Notes: generated by a model from the sequence alone, not told the origin. Shown: positions 17,918 to 27,226, counted from the first letter of the stretch. The stretch: 64,000 nt of DNA from ECT2AJA-110-A sp035399845 (GCA_035399845.1 DAOPJV010000022.1:23350-87349), one strand, 5' to 3'. Numbers and translations: made by a program.

Positions 17918-18061
17918 ACGACTCCCACATGGCGACCTCGATCAGCCCGAGACGCGCGACATTGAATCGTCACACTTACCTATGGCGGCAAACGCGCGAG
18001 AGACTCACGCGATTTGATGGCGCGATGGCGAAATCGGCGTTTGTCAGTCAGACGAACTGCG

Positions 18062-18961
18062 TCAGGCGCTGTCCGAGGCGGAGTCCGAATCGGGTGGGGT
18101 TGTCGTCTTCGAGAGTTCGATCAGATCGGCCAGGTCTTTCGCGAAGCGTGTCGGCGTCGTCAGCGTCAACGCGCCGCCCAGCACCCAGCTCGGTGGGCCG
18201 ATTGCCAATCCAAACAACGCTGGTCCCTCCCCCGCGCCGCCCGCAGCCGCGATCGCCAGGAGCGTTGCCGCGACGCCGAGAAACAACATGACCGCGTATA
18301 CACATGTGGAGCGGACAATCGCATCGTTTCTCAACAATTCCGCAACATCGCGACAGTAGAGGCAAAACGCCACGCCGCCGATGAGTCCCGCAACGCCCAT
18401 GGGCGACACGCTCGCCAGCACGAACAACGTCAGGTTGGACGACGAAGACCAAAGCGCCTCGATCGTGAGCGCGGCGATCGTCCCGACGATCACGACGGCG
18501 GCCAGCCACCGTGCGATCCGGCCCGCCAACAGCGCGTTCTTCGGAAGGACTGAATCATCGGGCGGCGTTGTGAACCGCCTGACGCCCACGAGCGCTACCA
18601 CAACGGGCGCCGCTATCGACACCGCCATCAGCTCCTCGCGCAGATAGAATGGAATGACCTCCATCGCGTACAGGACGACGGTCAACGCTGTCAACGCCAC
18701 GCACAGCAGGAGAATCGCCGCCCAGCGGCAGATTCGCGCGCCCGCCGCCAGATCCACCAGCCACGCCGGCGACAGATCGGCCGGCGAAATGCCCGAGACG
18801 GAAAGACGTATCGCCAGCCCGCACTCCGGACAGCGCCCCGTCGTGTTCAGTCCGCGCAGGTCGTAGTCGCAACGACGGCACGCGAGTCGCCTGCCGACCG
18901 ACATCGACGGCCATGTCTCGCTCGTCGGCGCCTGATCGCTCGAGTCGGGTTCATCATTCAT
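18062..18961 (-). CDS. Zinc-ribbon multi-pass membrane protein, paralogue 4
   Basis: 299 residues from the ATG at 18961, chosen because it overlaps the anmK stop as ATGA; an ATG six codons upstream is also open. The zinc ribbon is CRRCDYDLRGLNT...CPECGLAI (about 30-53). DLSPAWLVDLAAGARICRW, the SVLPKNALL loop and SPMGVAGLIGGVAF match the landmarks of paralogues 1-3. About six membrane segments. Translational coupling to anmK is the strongest hint that this family serves cell-wall or envelope physiology. Confidence 0.8.
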   Translation of the reverse strand: MNDEPDSSDQAPTSETWPSMSVGRRLACRRCDYDLRGLNTTGRCPECGLAIRLSVSGISPADLSPAWLVDLAAGARICRWAAILLLCVALTALTVVLYAMEVIPFYLREELMAVSIAAPVVVALVGVRRFTTPPDDSVLPKNALLAGRIARWLAAVVIVGTIAALTIEALWSSSSNLTLFVLASVSPMGVAGLIGGVAFCLYCRDVAELLRNDAIVRSTCVYAVMLFLGVAATLLAIAAAGGAGEGPALFGLAIGPPSWVLGGALTLTTPTRFAKDLADLIELSKTTTPPDSDSASDSA

Positions 18962-20175
18962 CGATCGCCACTCGCGCACACGTTTCCAAGCAGAACGCCC
19001 TGACGCGCCCCCGTCACCTGCGGCAGATTCGCCGGCGCGCCGTCCGTCCGGGCGACGGCGAGCATCGCGAATGACAGCCCCTCTTTCGCCTGGGCGGGAA
19101 TTCCGTAGTCGTCCGTCGACGTGATCCGCGCGCCCGCCGCGAGTTCCATCGCCGCCAGTTGCTCGCCGAGCATGCGTACGAGGGTCGCGTTTCGATGGCC
19201 GCCGCCGCAGAGGATGACCTCAGCCAGCCGATCGCCGACACCGCGTCGGGCCGACGCCTTCATCACATCCGCGTAGGCCGTCGCAATGCAGACGGCCGTG
19301 AAGCGCGTCGCCGTGGCGATCCAGTCGTTCGCGGGGATCCGCTTCGGCGCGAATCGCTTCAACAGCCCCTGGGCGAAGGCGACGCCGAATTCCTCGCGGC
19401 CGCAGCTTCTGGGCCATTTGCGCTTCAGGAACGGATGCGCCGACATGGCTCGTAACACGTCGTCTCGAACGCGGCCTCTTGCGGCGCGGCGGCCACTTCG
19501 ATCAAACGACTCCCGCCCCTTCGTGAAGTGCGTCACCAGCGCGTCGATCAGCATGTTGCCGGGACCGCAGTCGAAGGCGATGACATCGTCGGCCGCCCCG
19601 CCCGCGGGCAGCCACGTCATGTTCGCGATCCCGCCGATGTTCTGAATCACACGCGTCCGCCTGGCGTCCCGAAACAGCGTGTAATCCGTCCAGGGCACGA
19701 GCGGCGCCCCCTGCCCGCCGGCGGCCATGTCCGCCTGGCGAAAGCCCGATACGACGGAAACGCCGATCCGCTCGGCGATGATGGCGGCGTCGCCGATCTG
19801 CATCGTGCCGGTCTCGGCGCCGCGATTCCCCTGTCGGCCGCGTGAAGGCGGCAGATGACAGATGGTCTGCCCGTGCGAGCCGATCAGATCGACCCGCTTC
19901 AGGTCCAGTCGCCGAATCGCCAGCGCCGCCGTGGCCGCGAACGCCTCGCCGACGGCCGTGTTCAGGCGGCAGAGTTCCTCCGTCGTCGTGGCGGCCGGCG
20001 CCATTACGGACATCAGCCGTTGTCGCAGGGCCGCCGGGTACGCCCGGGAGACATGCCCCATGTATTCCACGCGCATCGCGGCGCCGCGGCCGCGCACCCG
20101 GCACGCCACGGCGTCGACACCGTCGACGCTGGTGCCGCTGTTGAGTCCAAGAACGAGTCGTGTTTCGTGTTTCAT
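18958..20175 (-). CDS. anmK: AnmK, anhydro-N-acetylmuramic acid kinase
   Basis: 405 residues from the ATG at 20175; upstream codons are open but not protein-like. AnmK uses ATP to open and phosphorylate 1,6-anhydroMurNAc to MurNAc-6-phosphate. Visible motifs: LGLNSGTSVDGVDAV (phosphate loop), IGSHGQTICHLPP, RVIQNIGGIANMTWLP, FDCGPGNMLIDALV and ILCGGGHRNATL. First gene of the operon that ends with murQ. Confidence 0.95.
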   Translation of the reverse strand: MKHETRLVLGLNSGTSVDGVDAVACRVRGRGAAMRVEYMGHVSRAYPAALRQRLMSVMAPAATTTEELCRLNTAVGEAFAATAALAIRRLDLKRVDLIGSHGQTICHLPPSRGRQGNRGAETGTMQIGDAAIIAERIGVSVVSGFRQADMAAGGQGAPLVPWTDYTLFRDARRTRVIQNIGGIANMTWLPAGGAADDVIAFDCGPGNMLIDALVTHFTKGRESFDRSGRRAARGRVRDDVLRAMSAHPFLKRKWPRSCGREEFGVAFAQGLLKRFAPKRIPANDWIATATRFTAVCIATAYADVMKASARRGVGDRLAEVILCGGGHRNATLVRMLGEQLAAMELAAGARITSTDDYGIPAQAKEGLSFAMLAVARTDGAPANLPQVTGARQGVLLGNVCASGDR

Positions 20176-20466
20176 TTTTGCAACGCCATTGTTCCGGACG
20201 CGGTCCGGCGACGCAATTCCCGGTCCCCCTGTTTCCCCATTGCCCGCGAAAATCGACGCCACGCCACGGGCATCGCGGCGGCGTTGAGCCGCGACAACAC
20301 GCCGCCCGGATGGCGGGTCCGCGTTGTTTCGACCACGCGTCAGACCCGTTGCAAAAAGCGACCGCCGCGTGTGTCAAGAAATCGCAACTTCGTACCGATC
20401 CCAGTGTGGGCGCCGACGGAACGCTCAACGCGGCTGTCGGCGCCGGATCGGTGAGGGAGAAGCAAG

Positions 20467-21261
20467 ATGAACCATGCCCAACGACTTCAACAACGCGCCC
20501 CGGTCGACCCCGTTGATCTGGGCGCCCTGCGTGAAGAACGGCGCGATCGAGGCATCATCAGCGACGCCGTGCTGGGAGACCTGCGCCTCGGGCTTGCTTC
20601 GGAACTGAGTCTCCCCACCCACGTCGGTTCGCCGGGTCTCGCCAACTTCCCGGCGCACACACGCAGCGGGCGGGCCAATACGATTCTCGGTCTGCTCGCC
20701 GCCCTCCAAGCCAAGGACCCATACACGGCTGAGCACTCAACGCGGGTGGAAGTGTACGCCCGAAAGTTGGCTCAGCGCCTCGGTCTGGCAGGCGCGCCGA
20801 CGCGGGATATTCGCGTCGGCGCGATCCTGCACGACGTCGGCAAGATCGCGATTCCCGACGCCGTCCTCAAGAAGCCCGATCGGCTCACGAAGGAAGAATT
20901 CGACCTGATGAAGACGCATCCCGCGCGGGGTGTCGCCATCCTGCGGCCGATCGCCTTCCTCGAACCGATTCTGCCGATGATCATGCACCATCACGAATGG
21001 TACGACGGTTCGGGCTACCCCGAGGGTATTCACAGCGACGAAATACCGTTTGGCGCGCGCGTCATCCAGGTGGCCGACTGCATCGACGCCATGGCGTGGC
21101 CGCGCCACTATCGACGCGAACTGTCGATGGTCCAGATCATTTCTGAATTGGAAAAGGGCGCGGGCCGTCAGTTCGATCCGACAGTCGCCGCAGCGGCGAT
21201 CGAGTGGATCAGTGAGGGACCGCAGTGCATCTACGGCGTCATGCCGGCGGGCCACGCCTGA
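20467..21261 (+). CDS. HD-GYP domain phosphodiesterase
   Basis: 264 residues; GGGAG precedes the ATG. About 75 N-terminal residues have no recognised domain. The HD-GYP domain (about 80-250) shows DPYTAEHSTRV, the metal pair in HDVGKIAIPD, MKTHPARGVAIL, and MHHHEWYDGSGYPEG with the GYP triad intact, then ARVIQVADCIDAM. These are the residues needed for c-di-GMP hydrolysis. No receiver or sensor domain is attached, so the activity is either constitutive or controlled by a partner. Confidence 0.9.
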   Translation: MNHAQRLQQRAPVDPVDLGALREERRDRGIISDAVLGDLRLGLASELSLPTHVGSPGLANFPAHTRSGRANTILGLLAALQAKDPYTAEHSTRVEVYARKLAQRLGLAGAPTRDIRVGAILHDVGKIAIPDAVLKKPDRLTKEEFDLMKTHPARGVAILRPIAFLEPILPMIMHHHEWYDGSGYPEGIHSDEIPFGARVIQVADCIDAMAWPRHYRRELSMVQIISELEKGAGRQFDPTVAAAAIEWISEGPQCIYGVMPAGHA

Positions 21262-21460
21262 GCCGCATGACGCCCCGCGTCTGATCGCGCCACGCCGACT
21301 CGGTGTGGCGACGCCCCGGCCGCCGCCGCCTTGCGGGGCGCGGCGGCTCCGAAGGGCCCTTCCAACGACAGAGATTCATACACAGGCGCCTTCGTCGGCC
21401 CGCGTCCGCGCGCCGCCACGTTATCGACCATCCCGGCTCACGCGTCGGGCGTCGTTCCAC

Positions 21461-21466
21461 TACAAT
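21461..21466 (+). promoter_or_regulatory. Putative -10 box very close to mnmA start
   Basis: TACAAT ends 7 bases before the mnmA ATG at 21474, and no ribosome-binding site lies between. This fits a leaderless transcript, as for hemW. No good -35 box. Confidence 0.35.
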
Positions 21467-21473
21467 CCGCCGG

Positions 21474-22631
21474 ATGACCTCCCCGAACGGGAACAACAAG
21501 GTGCTCGTCGCCATGAGCGGTGGTGTCGACTCGAGCGTGGCCGCCTGCCTGCTTCGCGAGCAGGGCTGTGAGGTCGTCGGCGTGTTTATGCGCCTCGGCT
21601 CGGAGAATCACATCGCCCCCGACGCCGGCGACGCCTGTCGCGCCGACGCGCCGCGGACCATTTCACTGCCCATTGCGAAAGAGGAATCCGGCGGGAAGGC
21701 GAGCAAGGGCTGCTGCTCCGCCGCGGACGCCTCCGACGCGCGTCGCGTCGCCGGCCAGCTGAACATCCCCTTTTACGCGCTGAATTTCGAACGCGACTTC
21801 GGCAAGCTTGTCGACTACTTCGTCAGCGAATACGCCGTCGGCCGCACACCCAACCCGTGCGTCCGCTGCAATCAGTGGCTCAAATTCGGTCGCCTGCTTG
21901 AGTACGCCGATGTCGTCGGCGCCGACATGATCGCAACGGGGCACTACGCCCGCGTCTCGCACGACGCCGATCGCTCGCGACTGCGGCGCGGCGTCTATGC
22001 GGCCAAGGATCAGTCCTACGTGCTTTTCGGCATCGAAAAGGAAACACTCGCGCGGACGCTCTTCCCCCTGGGCGGCATGACCAAGGACGAAGTCCGCGAG
22101 CACGCCCGCCGATTCGGCCTCGCCCTGCACGACAAGCCGGAGTCGCAGGACATCTGCTTCGTGCCCGACGGCGACTACGCGCGGCTGGTGCGATCCAGAA
22201 CGGAGCAGGGCTTCACGCCGGGCGACATCCGCCACGTCGACGGTCGCACGCTCGGCGAACACGCGGGCACGGCGCACTACACGATCGGCCAACGCCGGGG
22301 TCTCGGTGTCGCCGTCGGGGAGCCCGTGTACGTGTCGGACATCGATACGGCGACAAATACCGTGACCGTCGGTCCGCGGGAGTCCGTACTGTCGACGTCA
22401 CTGCTCGTCAGTGAAGTGAGCTGGCTGTGCCCGACGCCCACGGAACCCATCCGGGCGGACGCGAAGATCCGCTACCATCACGACGCGGCGCCGGCGACGA
22501 TCACGCCGCTCACCGACAATCGGGCGCGCGTCACTTTTGACGCGCCGCAGGCGGCCGTCACACCGGGCCAGGCGGCGGTCTTCTACGATGGCGACGAAGT
22601 CCTGGGCGGCGGCTGGATCGAAGGGCGCTGA
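21474..22631 (+). CDS. mnmA: MnmA, tRNA-specific 2-thiouridylase
   Basis: 385 residues from the ATG at 21474. MnmA thiolates U34 of tRNA Lys, Glu and Gln. The PP-loop is MSGGVDSSVAA (about 14-24). The nucleophile lies in NPCVRCNQWLKFG (Cys about 129) and the persulfide Cys in SQDICFVPDGDY (about 228). Other motifs: TGHYAR, AKDQSYVLF, TIGQRRGLG, and the C-terminal strand domain ending GQAAVFYDGDEVLGGGWI. An extra loop of about 40 residues after the PP-loop contains a CC pair (GCCSAAD), as in the 'long' MnmA forms of some phyla. Confidence 0.95.
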   Translation: MTSPNGNNKVLVAMSGGVDSSVAACLLREQGCEVVGVFMRLGSENHIAPDAGDACRADAPRTISLPIAKEESGGKASKGCCSAADASDARRVAGQLNIPFYALNFERDFGKLVDYFVSEYAVGRTPNPCVRCNQWLKFGRLLEYADVVGADMIATGHYARVSHDADRSRLRRGVYAAKDQSYVLFGIEKETLARTLFPLGGMTKDEVREHARRFGLALHDKPESQDICFVPDGDYARLVRSRTEQGFTPGDIRHVDGRTLGEHAGTAHYTIGQRRGLGVAVGEPVYVSDIDTATNTVTVGPRESVLSTSLLVSEVSWLCPTPTEPIRADAKIRYHHDAAPATITPLTDNRARVTFDAPQAAVTPGQAAVFYDGDEVLGGGWIEGR

Positions 22632-22785
22632 GGGCCCTGTCGCCGTATTCACCCGCGCTCGCTTCACCACGAATTGACGTCGAATACGCGGCGAACGCCT
22701 GTTGTCGTTGACGTCCCGAATCCGGCTCAGTACGTTAGACGCTGCCGCGCTCGATGCGGCGCAAGACTCCTGGCCGGAGGTCCCA

Positions 22786-23304
22786 ATGAAGTTTGACGGC
22801 GAATGGTATTCGAAGACATACAATGACGTTTTCCTCGACGACCTGATCGAACAGGCCCGCTACGGATTCGAGATCGACGCCTGGGATGAGGTCTGCTTCT
22901 TCATCGCGGATGGCGCCTATTCGCCAACCGTGAATCCGGAAGTTCAGCGGGAATTTCTCGCCCGAATCGAACGCAAATACCAATGGGGCCCGGAAGTGAC
23001 GCAGGAGGAGCGCGCGACGCTCGCGAAGTGGCAGGACGAAGGCGCGAATTTCGTCACTCAGGCGATCACTCGGTTCGAGAAATACAGCCCGATTTCGGAA
23101 ATCCAGCGCTGGATGAATGATCGACAGACCTGGGAATTCGCGACGCTGACGACGGATCGCAGTGTGCTGCGACGCGAACTTGCATGGCGCCATCGCGGAC
23201 AGAGCACGGCCTGGTACTACATCCAATATCCGCGGTACAACGCGCTGATGATTCACTTCTCGCTCTACATGGATCGCTGTTTTGGCGTGTCATGGGCGCC
23301 ATAG
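22786..23304 (+). CDS. Hypothetical soluble protein
   Basis: 172 residues from the ATG at 22786, which is preceded by a clear GGAGG with six-base spacing. The protein is rich in Trp, Tyr and acidic residues (WYSKTYNDVFLDDLIEQARYG, AWDEVCFFIADGAY) and has no signal peptide or membrane segment. No family was recognised. A possible promoter lies at 22708-22736 (TTGACG, 17 bases, TACGTT). It converges on the following zinc-ribbon gene. Confidence 0.75.
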   Translation: MKFDGEWYSKTYNDVFLDDLIEQARYGFEIDAWDEVCFFIADGAYSPTVNPEVQREFLARIERKYQWGPEVTQEERATLAKWQDEGANFVTQAITRFEKYSPISEIQRWMNDRQTWEFATLTTDRSVLRRELAWRHRGQSTAWYYIQYPRYNALMIHFSLYMDRCFGVSWAP

Positions 23305-23358
23305 GCGGATGGACCGCAGCGGCGTCGAATCTTCGCGTTCCGTGCGGATGACCGAGAT

Positions 23359-23796
23359 TCAGTCGACGTCCGCGTGCGCCGATCCGGCGGCGACGCTGAA
23401 CCCGCATCTCGGACAGAAGTTGGACGAGCGTTCATCCAGCGTGGCCCCGCAGCCGGGGCATTGGCGCGGCGCCCTGCAGCGCTTCAGCCTGCCGACGAGC
23501 AATGTCAGCACGAGGGATGAGAAGACCGTGAGCCAGTGCGGCGCGTCAACTGTCAGTACATCTCCCGCGTCATTCACGCCTGGCGAGCAGACAACATTAC
23601 CGCTGGCGAGTTCGAACCAGAGCCCCGACGACGACTCGGAGGGCGATGACCGCGAAATCGACATGCGGATCATTCCGCGATCGAGCAGGAGATCGAGGGA
23701 ACCGACGCGCAGATCGACGGTGCGAAACTGACCGGCGGCAAACAGAACGGAGAACGCGATGGCGATCAGGGACACTGAATTGCGCAGGAACTTCAT
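23359..23796 (-). CDS. Membrane protein with C-terminal zinc ribbon
   Basis: 145 residues. A signal-anchor helix covers about residues 5-22, then an exported region of about 60 residues, a second membrane helix (about 87-104), and a cytoplasmic zinc ribbon CPGCGATLDERSSNFCPRCG near the C terminus. This is the reverse arrangement of the N-terminal ribbons elsewhere in the window. Function unknown. It follows the next upstream minus-strand gene by 39 bases. Confidence 0.72.
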   Translation of the reverse strand: MKFLRNSVSLIAIAFSVLFAAGQFRTVDLRVGSLDLLLDRGMIRMSISRSSPSESSSGLWFELASGNVVCSPGVNDAGDVLTVDAPHWLTVFSSLVLTLLVGRLKRCRAPRQCPGCGATLDERSSNFCPRCGFSVAAGSAHADVD

Positions 23797-23835
23797 GGCG
23801 TCTCCCTGGTCTGCAAAGTGGATCCTCGCGAGTGA

Positions 23836-24336
23836 TCAATCCGAGGAACGCGCGTCGGCCGGGACGAGCGACGCGGCCGTCGACTCCTCCACCCAGCGTG
23901 TGACGAGCCCCTGCGCCGTGCGATACAGGACATTTCTTCCGGCCCCCGACAGAGAACCATGCGACGATTTGCAGCACGCCAGCGGAATCGCCTCGCCCGC
24001 CTCGGGGCGCCTCGTCCAGTGAGTCGCGAGGACATGGTAATGAGACGGCGCGTAAGGCGCGTCCTTATCGATCAACAGCCAGTTTGCGGCAATCAGTTCC
24101 GTCGGTCCCGCATCGAGCCCCCTGGCGACCGCGGCCTTTCCGTAGGCCTCGAGCGACGCGTTGCAGCGATTGATCGCGCTGACGCTTCGCTGCCAGAAAA
24201 AGAGCGCCAGCACAATGGCGAGCCCCACGAACCCGCTGATCGCGCGCCGTCGAAAGGCCGCCTTGCGACGCTGCACACGCGCGGCGTCGGCGGCGCCCCC
24301 GGCGTCCCGCGGAAACGACGTCTCATCGATGTCCAT
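23836..24336 (-). CDS. Hypothetical single-span membrane protein
   Basis: 166 residues from the ATG at 24336, which has AGAGGT in front; an upstream ATG at 24366 would add ten residues. A cytoplasmic basic N-terminus is followed by one membrane helix (about 36-54) and an exported domain of about 110 residues with three Cys (NRCNAS, ACCKSSH). No family recognised. Probably in one operon with the zinc-ribbon gene that follows it. Confidence 0.65.
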   Translation of the reverse strand: MDIDETSFPRDAGGAADAARVQRRKAAFRRRAISGFVGLAIVLALFFWQRSVSAINRCNASLEAYGKAAVARGLDAGPTELIAANWLLIDKDAPYAPSHYHVLATHWTRRPEAGEAIPLACCKSSHGSLSGAGRNVLYRTAQGLVTRWVEESTAASLVPADARSSD

Positions 24337-24620
24337 CACGCCCACCTCTTCCGCATCCTTGCGCAATCCGCCCGACGACTCACAACATCCAATGATCGCA
24401 ATTTAACGAACAATACGCAAAACATGAAGGGAAAAGGAATCGCCGGCAATGCGCGATCAGTTCGAGATGCGCCGGAGGTCGTCCGGCGCGGGATGAACCG
24501 TTTTGCCCGTCGCGGCGGCGTCGGTTATTCTCGCACGCCGTCGCCAGCGGCGACGGACTGCAAAAACGAATTGCCGACGGCGGAAACTCCCCTCGGCGGC
24601 CTCAGTGTGGACCCATCGGC

Positions 24621-24950
24621 ATGGCACAGGAAAAAGGCGTCATCGTCTCGTTTCGCGTGGACAAACACCTCGCGGACGTACTGAACCAGGTGCCGGACAA
24701 GTCAGCGTTCATTCGCGACGTGATCCTGCGCAGCTTTTACGAAACCTGCCCCCTCTGTCGCGGTCGCGGCGTCCTGCCGGAGGAAGTTTCCAAGTGGGCC
24801 CGCAAGACGCTCAGGCAGGAACAGGCCCTCGAATGCGGTTGTTGTCACTATACGTATCCCGCGTCGTCGCTGCCGAAGAAGACGACGGACGCCGCCGAAC
24901 GTGGCCAGTTCACCTGTCCGCACTGCCAGCACCACGAACACGCGCACTGA
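24621..24950 (+). CDS. Small RHH-like plus zinc-ribbon protein
   Basis: 109 residues. The first 40 residues (VSFRVDKHLADVLNQVP, SAFIRDVILRSF) have the strand-helix-helix pattern of a ribbon-helix-helix DNA-binding domain. They are followed by CPLCRGRG (Cys 43/46), CGCCH (72-75) and CPHCQHHEH (99/102), which can form one or two zinc sites. It reads as a small metal-containing DNA-binding protein, or possibly an adaptor. It ends 22 bases before the MFS-acyltransferase gene and may regulate it. Confidence 0.75.
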   Translation: MAQEKGVIVSFRVDKHLADVLNQVPDKSAFIRDVILRSFYETCPLCRGRGVLPEEVSKWARKTLRQEQALECGCCHYTYPASSLPKKTTDAAERGQFTCPHCQHHEHAH

Positions 24951-24972
24951 CCCCGGACAGCGAGCAGGACGA

Positions 24973-26913
24973 ATGAACGCAGACCGCCCGAGCGCCAGCG
25001 TGGACGATCCGTCGAAGCCATCGCACATACTGCGCAATCGCAACTTCATCCTCCTGTGGATGGCCTACGGCATTTCGGCGCTGGGGGATCATCTGTCGGA
25101 ACTCGGCCTGCTGAAGATGCAGCATGCGATGGACGAGGGCGTCAGCAACTCGACGCGTCTCCAGGCCATCATGGGCTTCGCCTTCATGGCGCCCTTCTTC
25201 CTGCTCGGACCGATCGCCGGCTGGATCTCGGATCGTCTGCCCCGCAAATGGATCATGTTTGCCGTCGATCTGATCCGCGCCGCCATCATGACCGAGATGT
25301 TCTGGCTGCTGATGCGCATGCAGCGCTGGATGGATCCGAACGCCACGGTCGACACGCCGCTGAACATGTGGATGGCGATTGCGCCGCTCATCCTCGTGGG
25401 AATCTTCGCGGCGATCTTCTCGCCGGCGAGACTATCGCTCCTGCCGACGCTCGTCCGCGAAAACCAGATCATCCGAGCCAACGCGCTGACGGCGGGCCTG
25501 GGAATGATCGCGACGATTGCGTCCGCCAAGATCAGCGGATGGCTCGTCGACTACGTTGCCACCGGCCGCGCGTCGATGGCCCTTGTCTTTCGCCTGGACG
25601 CCCTCACATTCGTCGCCAGCGCCATCTGCATTTTCCTGATTCGCCCGCCGAAACGGCGCGCGTCGACAGAATCGCACGACGGAATCGCGGCCATTCGCCA
25701 GGGCTTCCGCTACGTACTCAATCATCGCAAAGTTATCGAACTCATCCTGATCGCCGCCGTCTTCTGGATGGCGGCGTCCATCGTCAAGAGCATCATCCCG
25801 GCCGTCGTTAAAGACGTGTACCACGGCGGTTACTCCGATATCGCGACCTACCTCGGACTGATCGGCATCGGCATGATTGTCGGTTCGCTCATCCTGACGG
25901 CTTTCGGCGACGCACTGAAGAGCGACATTGCGGCGTGCTGGTGCCTGAAGCTGTCGGGGTTGTCAGGACTCGTCTTCACACTGGCCGTGTGGGCGGGATG
26001 GCCCGAATGGATCGTCTATATCGCGCTCGCCCTCATCGGGATGTTCGGCTCCGCGATTCAGGTGAGCGTCAACGCGCTGATTCAGAAGATCACGCCCAAC
26101 CACATGCGCGGCCGCGCGTTCGGTGTGCACGATCTCGTCACAATGGCCGCCCTCCTGCTGACGACTGGCGCCCTGGGCATTCCAAACTGGCCGAACATCG
26201 ATCGGCACGTGCCGAAGATCATGCTCGCCGTCTCCGTCGTCCTTTTTGCCACAGGCGTCATCACGACCTACATCCGCCTGCGCCGCGGTCCCTTCGGCGT
26301 CGTGTTGAGCTTCTGGAAGAATCTCAATGACTTCGTCTGCCGGCTGCTGCCCCGGGCGCGACGCGAGGGGATCTGCACGATTCCGCGCGAAGGCGGCGCC
26401 ATCGTCGTCGCCAATCACAACTCGACGCTCGATCCCTTTGTGCTCACGAGCACATCGCCGAATCGCATCCCGGGTTTCATGATCGCCATCGAGTTCGCGA
26501 AGATCCCCTTCTTCAGCTCGCTTGTCCGTGCGATCGAGTGCATCCCCGTCACGCGCAGCGGTCAGGACACGAGCTCCGTCAAGGCGGCGCTGCGGCACCT
26601 GCAGGATGGCAAGCTGCTCGGTCTCTTCCCGCAGGGCGGCGTGCGGGCGCCGGATGAGGCGATCAGGGTCCGCGACGGTGTCGGCATGCTGGCGCTGCGC
26701 AGCGGCGCCCCCGTCGTTCCGGCCTACATCGACGGCATCACGTACTACGACTCGACAGTGAAGCCCTTTCTGACGCGGCACAAGGCCGTGGTCCGATACG
26801 GGGAGCCCGTCGATCTGTCAGAGTTCAAGGGCCGCGAGAAGGATCGCGAGGCCTACAAGGCGGCGTCAGAGAAAATCATGGACGCGATCATGGCGCTGAA
26901 GCCGATCGTGTAA
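24973..26913 (+). CDS. MFS transporter fused to 1-acylglycerol-phosphate acyltransferase (LplT-Aas-like)
   Basis: 646 residues from the ATG at 24973 (AGGA in front). Residues about 15-435 are a 12-helix major facilitator domain of the lysophospholipid transporter (LplT) type. Residues about 440-645 are a PlsC-type acyltransferase with the catalytic HX4D motif in VVANHNSTLDPFVL, ECIPVTRSGQ, and FPQGGVRAP in place of the usual FPEGTRS. The likely role is to flip lysophospholipid inward and re-acylate it. No acyl-ACP synthetase domain follows, unlike full Aas fusions. Confidence 0.9.
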   Translation: MNADRPSASVDDPSKPSHILRNRNFILLWMAYGISALGDHLSELGLLKMQHAMDEGVSNSTRLQAIMGFAFMAPFFLLGPIAGWISDRLPRKWIMFAVDLIRAAIMTEMFWLLMRMQRWMDPNATVDTPLNMWMAIAPLILVGIFAAIFSPARLSLLPTLVRENQIIRANALTAGLGMIATIASAKISGWLVDYVATGRASMALVFRLDALTFVASAICIFLIRPPKRRASTESHDGIAAIRQGFRYVLNHRKVIELILIAAVFWMAASIVKSIIPAVVKDVYHGGYSDIATYLGLIGIGMIVGSLILTAFGDALKSDIAACWCLKLSGLSGLVFTLAVWAGWPEWIVYIALALIGMFGSAIQVSVNALIQKITPNHMRGRAFGVHDLVTMAALLLTTGALGIPNWPNIDRHVPKIMLAVSVVLFATGVITTYIRLRRGPFGVVLSFWKNLNDFVCRLLPRARREGICTIPREGGAIVVANHNSTLDPFVLTSTSPNRIPGFMIAIEFAKIPFFSSLVRAIECIPVTRSGQDTSSVKAALRHLQDGKLLGLFPQGGVRAPDEAIRVRDGVGMLALRSGAPVVPAYIDGITYYDSTVKPFLTRHKAVVRYGEPVDLSEFKGREKDREAYKAASEKIMDAIMALKPIV

Positions 26914-26941
26914 CGCGGCCACCATGCCAACGGTATAATCC

Positions 26942-27126
26942 GGGTGGCATGCTTGCCCTTCAAGGCAAGCATGAGAAGTCGCGACGGCGTTGACCTGCGC
27001 TCGCGGGTGGCATGCCGACGCCCAACGTCGGCATGAGAAGTCGCGCCATCGCACGACCTCCGACGGGTGGACGGGTGGCATGCTTGCCCTTCAAGGCAAG
27101 CATGAGAAGTCGCGACGGCGTTGACC
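26942..27126. repeat. Tandem A-B-A palindromic repeat array (left part)
   Basis: Two unit types alternate. Unit A carries the hairpin CATGCTTGCC/GGCAAGCATG, and unit B the hairpin CATGCCGACG/CGTCGGCATG. Both are followed by AGAAGTCGCG. The A units start at 26942 and 27073, so the A+B period is 131 bases. The array is cut by the assembly gap. A TATAAT stands just before it at 26934-26939. Frames reading through it encode only shadows. Confidence 0.9.
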
Positions 27127-27226
27127 NNNNNNNNNNNNNNNNNNNNNNNNNNNNNNNNNNNNNNNNNNNNNNNNNNNNNNNNNNNNNNNNNNNNNNNNNN
27201 NNNNNNNNNNNNNNNNNNNNNNNNNN
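27127..27226. other. Assembly gap (100 Ns)
   Basis: Exactly 100 undetermined bases inside the tandem repeat array; the round length suggests a placeholder of unknown true size. More repeat copies are probably hidden here. Confidence 0.98.
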
